A DNA stretch of 56,776 bases from Flammeovirgaceae bacterium UBA5008. Its GTDB lineage: Bacteria > Bacteroidota > Bacteroidia > Cytophagales > Cyclobacteriaceae. The stretch lies in NCBI GenBank assembly GCA_002398365.1, contig DGYK01000069.1, forward strand, positions 103,912 through 160,687, written 5' to 3'. The notes beneath the pieces were generated by a model. The model saw only the letters and a list, made by a program, of their open reading frames with translations, had not been told where the DNA came from and ran no database searches. Shown piece after piece: positions 1 through 8,192 of this stretch (position 1 is its first letter; every line of letters starts with the position of its first letter). The position numbers were made by a program, and so were the translations under genes.

Positions 1-38
1 TTTTATTAAAACGATAACTAATAGAGAAACTTACTGAA

Positions 39-680
39 ATGCTGCAATTTAGAAACTTTCAAAAATCGTATTGATACCAAACCATCATTGAAATTGAGAG
101 TCTGACGCTTCAACCCGGTATTTATTGGATACGTGGGGCTAATGGAACTGGAAAAAGTTCGTTGCTTAAATCAATGGCAGGAATCGTTCATTGTGAAGGT
201 GACATTCTCTTAAATTCTAATATTAGCCTGAAAAAGAATCCCATAGATTATCGAAAGAAAATCAACTTTGGCGATGCCGAGCCCCTTTTTCCGCAGTTTC
301 TAACAGCTTTTGAATTGATACAATTATTCATCGAAGCAAAAAGCGGCTCATACGGTCAGATTGAAGACATCGTTCAATCTTTTGGAATCCATAACTACCT
401 CAATCAACCCATCGGTACGTTATCGAGTGGAGCATTAAAAAAACTCTCGTTAGTTCTCTCCTTTATTGGAAACCCTGAAATTATTTTGCTAGACGAGCCA
501 TTAATCACCTTAGATGCGGATGCGCAGGTAAATTTACTGAACTGGATAAAAGAAAAACACCTTATAAATCGAATCAGTTTTCTCATCACATCCCATCAAG
601 ATTTTGCCCTCGGTAGTTTGCCAACCACTGCGCAAATTGTGATTGAAAACAAAAAACTGAAGGTATCGCTCGTAGCATGA
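39..680 (+). CDS. ABC transporter ATP-binding protein, reading frame interrupted by in-frame TGA
   Basis: This is the nucleotide-binding subunit of an ABC transporter and would power the membrane partner that follows. Read from ATG 39 the frame gives the start typical of ABC ATPases (MLQFRNFQKSY), then a TGA at 72-74, then continues in the same frame with Walker A GANGTGKSS (135-161), signature LSSGALKK, Walker B IILLDEP and the H-loop TSHQ. A TTG at 162 would start after Walker A, so it cannot give a working ATPase, and I see no ATG, GTG or TTG in frame between 75 and 161. The lost residue is where relatives usually have Gly after the conserved Tyr, so GGA to TGA is a simple explanation. The full length would be about 213 codons, like small CcmA-type ATPases. 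It is either a point-mutated gene or a sequence error. The family call is firm; functional status is not. Confidence 0.8.
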
Positions 681-1813
681 AAACAACAACTTCTATTTTA
701 TTTAAGCTTTTGGTTCGGGGCTTTTACTACGCACATGCAGGCTTGTTCTTTTCCTTCTTTATTCTGTTTGGCATGTCTTTGGTATTTGTTCAAGTATTAA
801 ACCAATCACATCTATCAGAAACAGAGATCGTCAAACATAACTTACTACTCGTCATAGAAGTGGCTAGTTCACCGGAAGTTGCTGGTTTGCTGATGATCTT
901 ATGGCTTCTGATTACAATCAAAAGCTGGACTTATATGTATAACCAACTTGGGCAAGTCGATCATCAATTTTTGCATCACAGTGTTAATTCACTCGATAAG
1001 AAAAAACAAATCACTGTTTGGCTTCTTATCAATCTCGTCATAGCTTCACCCATGTTGCTTTATTTATTCTTCGCCATGGTGATTGGTTTTCTTTACAATT
1101 TCTACCAGGTACCACTGATTGCGATCATTATCCTATTTTCATTCTGCGTTGTTGGAGCTTTTCTACTATTCAATTGTCTTCATAAACCAACTCATTCTTC
1201 TCACCTCTCTTGGCCGATAAAAAGTATCATGGGATGGAAAAAACCGCTATTCAGTTTATCATTGTATCATCTTGTCTACAATTTGAAAATCTCATTGGTC
1301 GTTACTAAATTAATTTCAATAATTCTTTTGGCAGGTGGTTTTCTACTTCTTCATAATGCCGATAACACGCTTCAGGCAGGCGGAATAATTGTACTGGCTA
1401 CCTCAATTGCTCATAGCTTCTTGCTATTTGAATCTTTTCAATTTGAAAGGGTGTATTTAATTTTCACAAGAAATTTTCCGGCCCAGAAAGTAGTTTTGTA
1501 TGCTAATGAGTTTATGGTTTACCTTTTAGTTACTCTTCCCGAAAGTTTGTGGATGATTTCAAAATTTGAACCAACAGTAGCTATTAGATTGCTACTTTTA
1601 AACTGGGGAACCGGAATGTTTTTGCGGAGCCTCTTATATCTTCAACCTAGAAATAGGGGAAACTATTTGACGTGGGTATTTTGCCTTTTCATCATTCTAT
1701 TCGCTGTGATATTGTCAAAGTTATTTTGGACAGCCATTGCTGTAAATACCTTATTATCAATATTTATTTTTCAGCGATTTTATGACACTCTAGATTCCGC
1801 CACAACAAATTAG
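677..1813 (+). CDS. ABC transporter membrane protein (putative permease)
   Basis: The protein has 378 residues with about ten hydrophobic segments (for example near residues 20-42, 68-85, 112-135, 140-165, 205-235 and 325-365) and no soluble domain. Its ATG overlaps the stop codon of the ATPase gene (ATGA at 677-680), so the two are translationally coupled, and it is inferred to be the transmembrane half of that transporter. I do not recognise the substrate. The gene ends 4 bases before the convergent arginase gene. The frame is intact even though the ATPase upstream carries a stop. That fits either a very recent mutation or a sequence error in the ATPase. Confidence 0.65.
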   Translation: MKTTTSILFKLLVRGFYYAHAGLFFSFFILFGMSLVFVQVLNQSHLSETEIVKHNLLLVIEVASSPEVAGLLMILWLLITIKSWTYMYNQLGQVDHQFLHHSVNSLDKKKQITVWLLINLVIASPMLLYLFFAMVIGFLYNFYQVPLIAIIILFSFCVVGAFLLFNCLHKPTHSSHLSWPIKSIMGWKKPLFSLSLYHLVYNLKISLVVTKLISIILLAGGFLLLHNADNTLQAGGIIVLATSIAHSFLLFESFQFERVYLIFTRNFPAQKVVLYANEFMVYLLVTLPESLWMISKFEPTVAIRLLLLNWGTGMFLRSLLYLQPRNRGNYLTWVFCLFIILFAVILSKLFWTAIAVNTLLSIFIFQRFYDTLDSATTN

Positions 1814-1817
1814 CAAA

Positions 1818-2786
1818 CTATTCAGCTAGGACAGGTCTGCTTTCAATAGATTTGGCAGCGGCTTCCAAGATTTCAAAAGCACTTTCCGCCATTCGGTTTT
1901 CGGTGTCTAGCGTAGGGTTCACTTCTACAATCTCCCAAGCACATACGCGCGGATCTCTACATAACTCTACATTCAACAACTTCGCTTCTTCTACGGTCAA
2001 TCCATTAGGCACAGGTGTGCCGGTACCGGTAGAAAAGCGACTGTCAATACTATCTACATCAAACGAAACATAGATTAAGTCGCAGTGGTCGAGCATTTGC
2101 AACACCCGCTGCGCCATTTTATCAGCTCCATTCTTTTTAATGTCTTCAACCTCGATGAAATTGATGTTGTTCTTATTGATCAGATAATTTTCAGGCTTCT
2201 CTAAATCTCGCACGGCTACATACACCAAATCTTCGGCATTGATTTTTGCGCCTTGAACGCCTACATTTTTGATTTGCTCCCAATAGTCGAGGGTTTCACC
2301 GCGGGGGTCATTGACTTTACATTCCAGATTGTCATAATCCAAAGCCATCGCCAAAGGCATGCCGTGCATATTTCCCGAAGGCGTAGTAAAAGGCGAATGA
2401 ATATCCGCATGGGCATCAATCCACACCACACCTAGTTTCTTTTTCGGATACGCCTTTTTGATTCCGGCAATCGTGCCGTAGGCAGTTGAATGATCTCCCG
2501 CCATGATCAACGGAAAGTAATCATCAAAAAGCTGTTCGTACACCTCCAGGCAAACGCGCTCTTCCATAATCAGTACGCCATCAATGAATTTCGCATAAGC
2601 GTGTTCGGCCCCGTCAAAAAGCAATTCGTTTACATTTTCAACTTCAACCGAATCGTATTTTCTGAACAAATCCGACTTCAGATCAAGGCTGGCAATTTTC
2701 ATGGCCTCCACACCCAAACTGGCTCCACGCGTTCCGGCACCGATTTCGGACTTCACTTCAATGATCTTTATTTCCTTCGACTTCAC
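1818..2786 (-). CDS. Arginase family ureohydrolase, probably arginase
   Basis: This is a ureohydrolase with a binuclear manganese site that releases urea from a guanidino substrate. The metal ligands are visible: GDHS with His99, the DAHAD block with Asp124, His126 and Asp128, and Asp243 and Asp245 in SFDVDSID. The segment TGTGTPVPNGL and the late EVNPTLD motif resemble arginase more than agmatinase, which tends to have EVSP there. The length of 322 residues is normal. It lies divergent from arginine decarboxylase, so the two would compete for or share arginine. Arginase would give ornithine and urea; an agmatinase role, turning the neighbour's product into putrescine, remains possible. Confidence 0.88.
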   Translation of the reverse strand: MKSKEIKIIEVKSEIGAGTRGASLGVEAMKIASLDLKSDLFRKYDSVEVENVNELLFDGAEHAYAKFIDGVLIMEERVCLEVYEQLFDDYFPLIMAGDHSTAYGTIAGIKKAYPKKKLGVVWIDAHADIHSPFTTPSGNMHGMPLAMALDYDNLECKVNDPRGETLDYWEQIKNVGVQGAKINAEDLVYVAVRDLEKPENYLINKNNINFIEVEDIKKNGADKMAQRVLQMLDHCDLIYVSFDVDSIDSRFSTGTGTPVPNGLTVEEAKLLNVELCRDPRVCAWEIVEVNPTLDTENRMAESAFEILEAAAKSIESRPVLAE

Positions 2787-2961
2787 AAAAATTAGGCTTA
2801 ATGGTAAATGATTAACTAACTACTTAAAACAAAAGAATTTCTTAGCTCAATCCCGTCAGAAATCGGGGAGTGCGTGTGCAATTGAAAAAACTAAGAAACT
2901 GTAGTTAACCATACGGTCTGAATTATTGCAAAGATGGCAAAATTATGTCAATATTGCACCT

Positions 2962-2969
2962 TATTTTTG
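2962..2969 (+). promoter_or_regulatory. Candidate -7 element for arginine decarboxylase
   Basis: The octamer TATTTTTG matches the Bacteroidota consensus TAnnTTTG and lies about 65 bases before the ATG at 3035. No TTG sits at the expected -33 distance, so the call is weak. On the other strand CAAAATTA (2938-2945) could be the equivalent element for arginase. The rest of the 248-base divergent region holds only a short CCCG/CGGG inverted repeat near 2852-2868 that I recognise. Confidence 0.3.
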
Positions 2970-3034
2970 GTTGCTGGTAGACCGTTAACGCGTTGTTCGA
3001 CTCCATCAACCAACACCGAACAACCACTACCGAA

Positions 3035-4480
3035 ATGAAGAGCTACCGTGAATTGATTGAACAGACGTTCGAATTCCCTCAAAAAGAGTTTAAAGTTCGC
3101 AGCCACGAACTACTTTTTAATGATGTGCCTTTGATGGACATCATCAAACAATACGGTACCCCGCTTAAGATTACCTATCTCCCTAGGATCAGCGAAAACA
3201 TTCGCTATGCCAAGGCGGCCTTCAACAATGCTATGGAGCGATTCAAGTACAATGGCAAATACACCTACTGCTATTGCACTAAATCTTCGCATTATGATTT
3301 TGTATTGGAAGAGGCACTCAAGAACGATATTCACATAGAGACTTCCTCTTCATTCGATATCCCGATCGTGCGCACTTTATATGGTCGCGGTAAAATCACC
3401 AAAGACACATACATTTTGTGCAATGGCTTCAAGATGCCTCAGTACAGGAATTACATTACTGAGTTGATTAATGAGGGATTTAATTGCATGCCAATCCTCG
3501 ATAATCTTAATGAAATTGATACTTACGAAAAGAATGCAAATAGACCATATAATGTAGGTATTCGGGTAGCTGCTGATGAAGAACCTAAATTTGAATTTTA
3601 TACTTCTCGCCTAGGCATACGCTATGGCGACATCAACACGCTTTACAAAGAGAAGATTGCCACGAGTAGCAAGGCGAAATTGAAGTTGTTGCACTTTTTC
3701 ATCAATACCGGAATCAAAGATACCGCCTATTACTGGAGTGAGTTAAGCCGATTCATTTTCAAGTATTGCGAAATGAAAAAAATCTGTGACTCGCTCGATT
3801 CGATTGACATCGGTGGAGGATTTCCGGTTAAAACTTCGTTGACATTTCAATACGATTACAAATACATGATCGAGCAGATCGTAGAGAACATCAAATGGAT
3901 TTGCGAAAAGAATAACGTGCCGGTACCCAATATCTTTACAGAGTTTGGAAGTTTTACAGTGGCCGAAAGTGGAGCGGTGTTGTATTCCGTAGTTGATCAA
4001 AAACTACAAAACGACAAAGAGTTGTGGTATATGATTGACGGCTCGTTCATTACCCACCTTCCGGACGTGTGGGGTATGAATCAAAAATACATTTTGATGG
4101 CGCTGAATAAGTGGGATGATCCATATCACAAAATCAATATTGGTGGACTTACCTGCGACAGTCAGGATTATTATAATTCAGAGGCACACACCGGAGAAGT
4201 ATTCTTGCCGATGATTAATGACGAAGAACCTCTTTACATTGGATTCTTCCATACAGGTGCTTATCAGGAATCATTGGGCGGGTATGGAGGCATTCAACAT
4301 TGTTTGATTCCTGCCCCCAAACATGTGTTGATCGATCGCAACGAAGATGGAGAAATCTCTACCGAACTTTTCGCCAGCGAGCAAACCAGCGAGAGCATGA
4401 TGAAAATATTAGGCTACGAAGAGGCACATGCGCCTAAGCGTCAAAAACCTACGAAACTGAAAGTGAGCGGATCGCTTTGA
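3035..4480 (+). CDS. speA: Arginine decarboxylase (PLP-dependent, fold type III)
   Basis: It converts arginine to agmatine, the first step of one route to putrescine and spermidine. It belongs to the alanine-racemase-fold decarboxylases. The Schiff-base lysine lies in the early YCYCTKSSHYDF block, the phosphate-binding glycine run is IGGGFP, a family-typical EFGSF block follows, and a CDSQDYY motif near the C-terminus provides the second-subunit cysteine and aspartate. I chose ATG 3035 because the upstream TTG at 2993 would add 14 residues rich in Thr, His and Gln that do not look like the family. The product is 481 residues, the size of the short Bacteroidota form rather than the roughly 650-residue E. 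coli SpeA. It is divergent from arginase. A terminator follows directly. Confidence 0.88.
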   Translation: MKSYRELIEQTFEFPQKEFKVRSHELLFNDVPLMDIIKQYGTPLKITYLPRISENIRYAKAAFNNAMERFKYNGKYTYCYCTKSSHYDFVLEEALKNDIHIETSSSFDIPIVRTLYGRGKITKDTYILCNGFKMPQYRNYITELINEGFNCMPILDNLNEIDTYEKNANRPYNVGIRVAADEEPKFEFYTSRLGIRYGDINTLYKEKIATSSKAKLKLLHFFINTGIKDTAYYWSELSRFIFKYCEMKKICDSLDSIDIGGGFPVKTSLTFQYDYKYMIEQIVENIKWICEKNNVPVPNIFTEFGSFTVAESGAVLYSVVDQKLQNDKELWYMIDGSFITHLPDVWGMNQKYILMALNKWDDPYHKINIGGLTCDSQDYYNSEAHTGEVFLPMINDEEPLYIGFFHTGAYQESLGGYGGIQHCLIPAPKHVLIDRNEDGEISTELFASEQTSESMMKILGYEEAHAPKRQKPTKLKVSGSL

Positions 4481-4496
4481 TCTGATTGAATACAAT

Positions 4497-4532
4497 AAAA
4501 AAAGCCTTCTGAAATAATCGGAAGGCTTTTTT
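4497..4532. terminator. Bidirectional rho-independent terminator
   Basis: The stem AAAAGCCTTC pairs with GAAGGCTTTT across a short AT-rich loop. It is flanked by an A run on the left and a T run on the right, so it can serve both the arginine decarboxylase and the convergent DUF4412 gene. Confidence 0.85.
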
Positions 4533-4550
4533 GTTATAATCAGAAACCCA

Positions 4551-5384
4551 TCAGAATATTCCCTTGGTTTGTTTGAAATCGGCAGGAAGAGAAAAATCAG
4601 ATGCGTTGAGCGTTTCGCGTTTAATCTCGGTAACTTCCATGATCATCTTTGCTTCGGGCATCGTCATTTCAATTTTCAAAGGCACTCCTTCAATACCTTC
4701 ATAAAACATGGGTTCACCGCGTCCCATGCGTTGTTTGGCGAGACTCTTTAAATCAAAATCTTTAATCTCTGTTGTTGTCCAATAGATTTGATTGATCGTT
4801 TTGTCTTTCTCCGTAATGGTGGCAATGTATTTGGTGCATTTGTATTTCAAAATAGTTGCTTGTTCATTCGTTTTAGTGATCTGCACTTGCGGCTTTGCTG
4901 GTTGGGTCACATTGGGCGGACCACCTGCACCTAATTCCGAGTAGGTCTTATTCTTGCGATCGATTCGATACGACTTATCCTTCAAGGTAAGAACCTCCAT
5001 TGGCATCATTCCACCCTCTAAGATGGTGAGTGAATTGCCATCTTTCATTTTATATGTAAAACCGGTTGGCATCATCGAAGACATTCCGCCACCGGGAGCA
5101 GCTCCACCTTGTGCCATCTTCATCGCGTTTTCTATCTGTGCTTTCATTTGTGGATTGGCTTCCATCATGGCTTTCATTTGAGGGTCATTCATCTTTTCCT
5201 GCATCTCCTTCATCTTGGCCTGGGTGGCAGGATCGTTCAATTGTTGCATGCCTTGCTCCATTTGGGCCTTCATTTTAGGGTCTGTAATTTCTGCCTTCAT
5301 TGAAAACTTTACAGTGCCTTCAAAGGTCTGGCTCATGCAGGCCAAACTCATTAGCATAAAAAGAAAAACAGTTAGTTTTTTCAT
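4551..5384 (-). CDS. Secreted DUF4412-like protein with Met-rich helical repeat
   Basis: A 277-residue exported protein with a signal peptide (residues 1-19, MKKLTVFLFML...). The mature part starts with a beta-like segment (FEGTVKFSMKAEI). It then has a methionine- and lysine-rich helical stretch (about 35-92) with repeated Asn-Asp-Pro or Asn-Pro turns followed by QMKAMM/QMKAQI-like helices, and ends in a DUF4412-type domain (about 105-277). The DUF4412 match is from memory of the family pattern (KMKDG..LTIL, LTLKDKSYRIDRKNKTY, CTKYIATI). The function is unknown. The helical repeats look like STI1-type chaperone-binding motifs, which is only an analogy. It is followed leftward by the shared terminator, and gmhB lies just upstream. 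Confidence 0.7.
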   Translation of the reverse strand: MKKLTVFLFMLMSLACMSQTFEGTVKFSMKAEITDPKMKAQMEQGMQQLNDPATQAKMKEMQEKMNDPQMKAMMEANPQMKAQIENAMKMAQGGAAPGGGMSSMMPTGFTYKMKDGNSLTILEGGMMPMEVLTLKDKSYRIDRKNKTYSELGAGGPPNVTQPAKPQVQITKTNEQATILKYKCTKYIATITEKDKTINQIYWTTTEIKDFDLKSLAKQRMGRGEPMFYEGIEGVPLKIEMTMPEAKMIMEVTEIKRETLNASDFSLPADFKQTKGIF

Positions 5385-5397
5385 ACGAGGGGATTGT

Positions 5398-5922
5398 TTA
5401 GTGATTTATAGTAGTGTTTGTAATCAAATATGATGCCTCTTTTAAACTTTCACAAGTAAAGTCGGCCTTATTCTCTGGTTCAATCTCATCGCCAATTTGA
5501 ATGGTTCGTATCCCTAATTGGCGGGCTGGAATGATATCTCTGCCTCTGTCCCCAACCATCCATGATTGAGCAAAATCTATGTCGAATTTTGCCCGAGCTT
5601 TTTCAAACATCAACGTCCCCGGTTTCCGCGTAAGCGAATGAGTAGATGATGGATGATAGGGGCTATAATAAAAATGATCGATTACACCACCGCATTGTTC
5701 CTGCATGTAGGAATGACAAGCAGCCACATCGGCATGAGTATAAATTCCTTGTGCTATTCCAGACTGATTCGTAACGACTATCAGTTTATAACCCTCTTGG
5801 TGCAACGCCCGCAGTGCTTGTATCACACCCGGTAATATTTGAAAGTCGGCAACCCGATAGGTATAATTGGGATTGTCTTTGTTCAATACTCCATCTCTAT
5901 CCAAAAAAACTGCTTTGGTCAT
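5398..5922 (-). CDS. gmhB: HAD-IIIA phosphatase, D-glycero-D-manno-heptose 1,7-bisphosphate phosphatase-like
   Basis: This HAD phosphatase of 174 residues would remove the 7-phosphate of heptose bisphosphate in ADP-heptose synthesis for lipopolysaccharide. Visible are motif I FLDRDGVLN (nucleophile Asp8, acid/base Asp10), motif II TNQSG (51-55), the RKPG block with Lys100, and motif IV GDRGRD (124-129). Typical GmhB proteins carry a Cys/His zinc knuckle just before RKPG. Here that segment reads YYSPYHPSSTHSLT and has no cysteine, so the zinc site seems lost. Histidinol-phosphatase-like activity is an alternative. It is divergent from the glycosyltransferase at 6049, which may be in the same envelope-sugar theme. 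Confidence 0.78.
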   Translation of the reverse strand: MTKAVFLDRDGVLNKDNPNYTYRVADFQILPGVIQALRALHQEGYKLIVVTNQSGIAQGIYTHADVAACHSYMQEQCGGVIDHFYYSPYHPSSTHSLTRKPGTLMFEKARAKFDIDFAQSWMVGDRGRDIIPARQLGIRTIQIGDEIEPENKADFTCESLKEASYLITNTTINH

Positions 5923-6048
5923 ACTGGCTCATTACAATTGAAATCGAAAATTAGCATTTATTAGTCGAAGGCGTGCGATTTACGCATTACTTTGACAATA
6001 CAAATTGTAATCGAACCGTTAAATTAATACTTTTAAAAAAAATACCTT

Positions 6049-6789
6049 TTGAGCAACGCACTCGTCATTATTCCCACCTACAATGAAATAGAAAACATTC
6101 ATTCTATTATTAAGGAGGTGCTGGCTCAGCCGAAGGATTTTCACCTGCTGATTGTTGACGACAATTCACCAGATGGTACTGCAAACGAAGTAAAATCCTT
6201 ACAAGAAAAATACAACACCCCTACCGAAACCAAATTGCACTTATTGCAACGTGAAGGAAAGCAAGGTTTGGGTACCGCCTACATTGCCGGATTCAAATTT
6301 GGTCTACAGAAAGGCTACAAATATCTACTCGAAATGGATGCCGACTTCTCGCACAACCCCAAAGATTTGGTGCGATTGTATCTGGCATGCGAAGAATCGG
6401 GAAATGATTTAGCGATTGGCTCGCGTTACTCTAATGGAGTAAATGTAGTCAACTGGCCCATGAGCCGTGTGCTCATGTCCTACTTTGCCAGCAAGTATGT
6501 ACGCTTTATCACGGGCATCCCTATCCACGACACCACAGCCGGATTTGTTTGCTTTCGCCATACGGTGCTTGAAAAAATTCCGCTCGACCAAATCAAATTT
6601 GTTGGCTATGCATTTCAAATTGAAATGAAGTTTCTCACATGGAAATATGGCTTTCGACTCACGGAAGTGCCTATCATTTTCACCGATCGTACCTTAGGTC
6701 AATCCAAAATGTCTTCCAGCATTATCAAAGAAGCCATCATGGGCGTATTGATGATGAAAATTGGAAGTTGGTTTAAGAGTTTTAAGTAG
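6049..6789 (+). CDS. Polyprenol-phosphate mannosyltransferase-like GT2 glycosyltransferase
   Basis: A 246-residue family 2 glycosyltransferase of the DPM1 (dolichol/polyprenol monophosphate mannose synthase) type, which loads a sugar from a nucleotide donor on a lipid phosphate carrier. Visible motifs are IIPTYNE at the N-terminus, DDNSPDGT (37-44), GLGTAY (73-78), the donor and metal motif MDADFSHNP (96-104) and GSRYSNG (124-130). There are no C-terminal membrane segments, so it is the soluble, membrane-associated form. The start is TTG at 6049, supported because MSNALVIIPTYNE is the usual beginning of this family. The 3' end overlaps the convergent VOC gene by 8 bases. Confidence 0.87.
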   Translation: MSNALVIIPTYNEIENIHSIIKEVLAQPKDFHLLIVDDNSPDGTANEVKSLQEKYNTPTETKLHLLQREGKQGLGTAYIAGFKFGLQKGYKYLLEMDADFSHNPKDLVRLYLACEESGNDLAIGSRYSNGVNVVNWPMSRVLMSYFASKYVRFITGIPIHDTTAGFVCFRHTVLEKIPLDQIKFVGYAFQIEMKFLTWKYGFRLTEVPIIFTDRTLGQSKMSSSIIKEAIMGVLMMKIGSWFKSFK

Positions 6790-7183
6790 CCTCAAACCCC
6801 TCATCCTTCGGCTCCCACAATTCAATCTTGTTTCCATCGGGATCCATAATCCAGCCGAATTTTCCGTAAGGATACTCCTGCATTTCACCTACAATTTCTA
6901 CGCCCTCTTCTTTCAACACTTTCAGCAATTCTACCAAGTTCTCCACACGATAGTTAAACATGTAAGGCTTCTCGCTGGGCTGAAAGTATTTCGTGTCCGC
7001 AGCAAACGGACTCCATTGCGTCAAAGCCGGGGACTTCGCATCGGGTTTATCTACCTCCAGCCATTGAAAGCTGGCGCCATAATCATCTACCGGCAAGCCC
7101 AGATGCTTGCCATACCATTCTCTTGTTTTCTTGGGGTCGGCTGTCTTAAAAAATACTCCGCCTATTCCTGTTACTCGTTTCAT
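6782..7183 (-). CDS. VOC (glyoxalase/bleomycin-resistance fold) protein
   Basis: This 133-residue single VOC domain starts with a family-typical segment (VTGIGGVFFKTADPKKTREWYGKHLGL) and ends with DPDGNKIELWEP, where the Glu is a usual metal ligand. The position where many glyoxalases have the first His or Gln ligand shows GIGGVFF, so the metal site may be incomplete. The substrate cannot be told from sequence. It is the last gene of a leftward cluster and follows a second VOC gene by 35 bases. Confidence 0.82.
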   Translation of the reverse strand: MKRVTGIGGVFFKTADPKKTREWYGKHLGLPVDDYGASFQWLEVDKPDAKSPALTQWSPFAADTKYFQPSEKPYMFNYRVENLVELLKVLKEEGVEIVGEMQEYPYGKFGWIMDPDGNKIELWEPKDEGFEAT

Positions 7184-7218
7184 GTTTCTTTGATTTTAAT
7201 GTGAATGCTTTATTTCAA

Positions 7219-7689
7219 TTATCGATGCTGGTCAATGAGAATGATATTTCCATCAGGATCGGTTACCATGCAACTAGCAGGCCCGGTAGTACTTTCATTT
7301 GCTTCTGTCAATAATTGTCGGCCATTGCTCTTTAGCGAACGTTGTATTTTTCGCACATCATCAAACGGTTCTACGTTCTTGGTATTTGCATCCCACCCCG
7401 GATTAAAAGTTAGCATATTACCTTTAAAAAATCCTTGAAACAATCCGATCAGCGTTGTCTCATTCTTCATGATAAGGTACCTCTTCTCCATCGCTCCTCC
7501 GGAAACGACAAACCCAAGTTCTTCATAAAATTCTTTCGAAGCTTTTAAATCTTTTACACTCAAGCTCATGGAGAAAGCTCCGAGTTTTAGTTTCTCTTCG
7601 GCTTGTTGTTTAGCCATCATGGGATTTGTGTACACCCCAATCGCAAATGAAAGGACAAGGCTCAAAGCCATCAAAAATCTTTTTTTCAT
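7219..7689 (-). CDS. VOC family protein with N-terminal signal or anchor
   Basis: A 156-residue protein. The first 22 residues (MKKRFLMALSLVLSFAIGVY) form a signal peptide or membrane anchor, which is unusual for VOC proteins. The domain follows from about residue 36 (GAFSMSLSVKDLKASKEFYEELGF) to VTDPDGNIILID at the end. It is probably periplasmic or anchored. It stands between the cytosolic VOC gene and the DUF1801 gene on the same strand. The enzymatic role is unknown. Confidence 0.78.
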   Translation of the reverse strand: MKKRFLMALSLVLSFAIGVYTNPMMAKQQAEEKLKLGAFSMSLSVKDLKASKEFYEELGFVVSGGAMEKRYLIMKNETTLIGLFQGFFKGNMLTFNPGWDANTKNVEPFDDVRKIQRSLKSNGRQLLTEANESTTGPASCMVTDPDGNIILIDQHR

Positions 7690-7734
7690 ATCTTATAAAT
7701 TAAGTTTTTAGCATTTAATAGTTAGTAACTCCGA

Positions 7735-8190
7735 TCACTTCGGCTTACTCTTTTCATATATCGCAATCCAATCTTGCGGTGTCATCTTTGCAGCCAGCTC
7801 ACCAATCAAATCTAGTGGCACATCTTCCGGTTTCTTAAACCGAATACACGATTTACCCATGTCCAACTTCTTCTTCGAGTAAACCCGCCACTCATCGGTA
7901 AACCAGTCCAGTAATTTTTTATTGGCATACAAACCCATGTGATACAACGCAATAAAATTCTTTTGCGAAGCCACACTCATAAATGGCAGCGGCAACTCCG
8001 GTGTGCAATGGTAGCCATCCGAATAAAGTGAGTGCGGCACCACATACCCAATCATGCCGTAACTCATGCGCGCTTCAAATCCCTTCGGCAAATTTTTGGT
8101 AATCACCTTGTGCATGTCGCTAATAATCTTCTTCCGATCGTCTGGCAACTCGCTCAAATAATTGGCAATGGTCGTAGCTTTCGATTGCAT
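7735..8190 (-). CDS. DUF1801 domain protein
   Basis: A 151-residue protein with the DUF1801 pattern: an N-terminal helix pair (IANYLSELPDDRKKIISDMHKVITKNLP), the segment FEARMSYGMIGYVVP, then FIALYHMGLY, and the basic block MGKSCIRFKKPEDVPLDLIGELAAKM. Relatives have a frataxin-like fold; no enzyme activity is established that I know of. It sits 2 bases downstream of the DUF4199 gene, so the two are probably co-transcribed. Confidence 0.8.
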   Translation of the reverse strand: MQSKATTIANYLSELPDDRKKIISDMHKVITKNLPKGFEARMSYGMIGYVVPHSLYSDGYHCTPELPLPFMSVASQKNFIALYHMGLYANKKLLDWFTDEWRVYSKKKLDMGKSCIRFKKPEDVPLDLIGELAAKMTPQDWIAIYEKSKPK

Positions 8191-8192
8191 CG

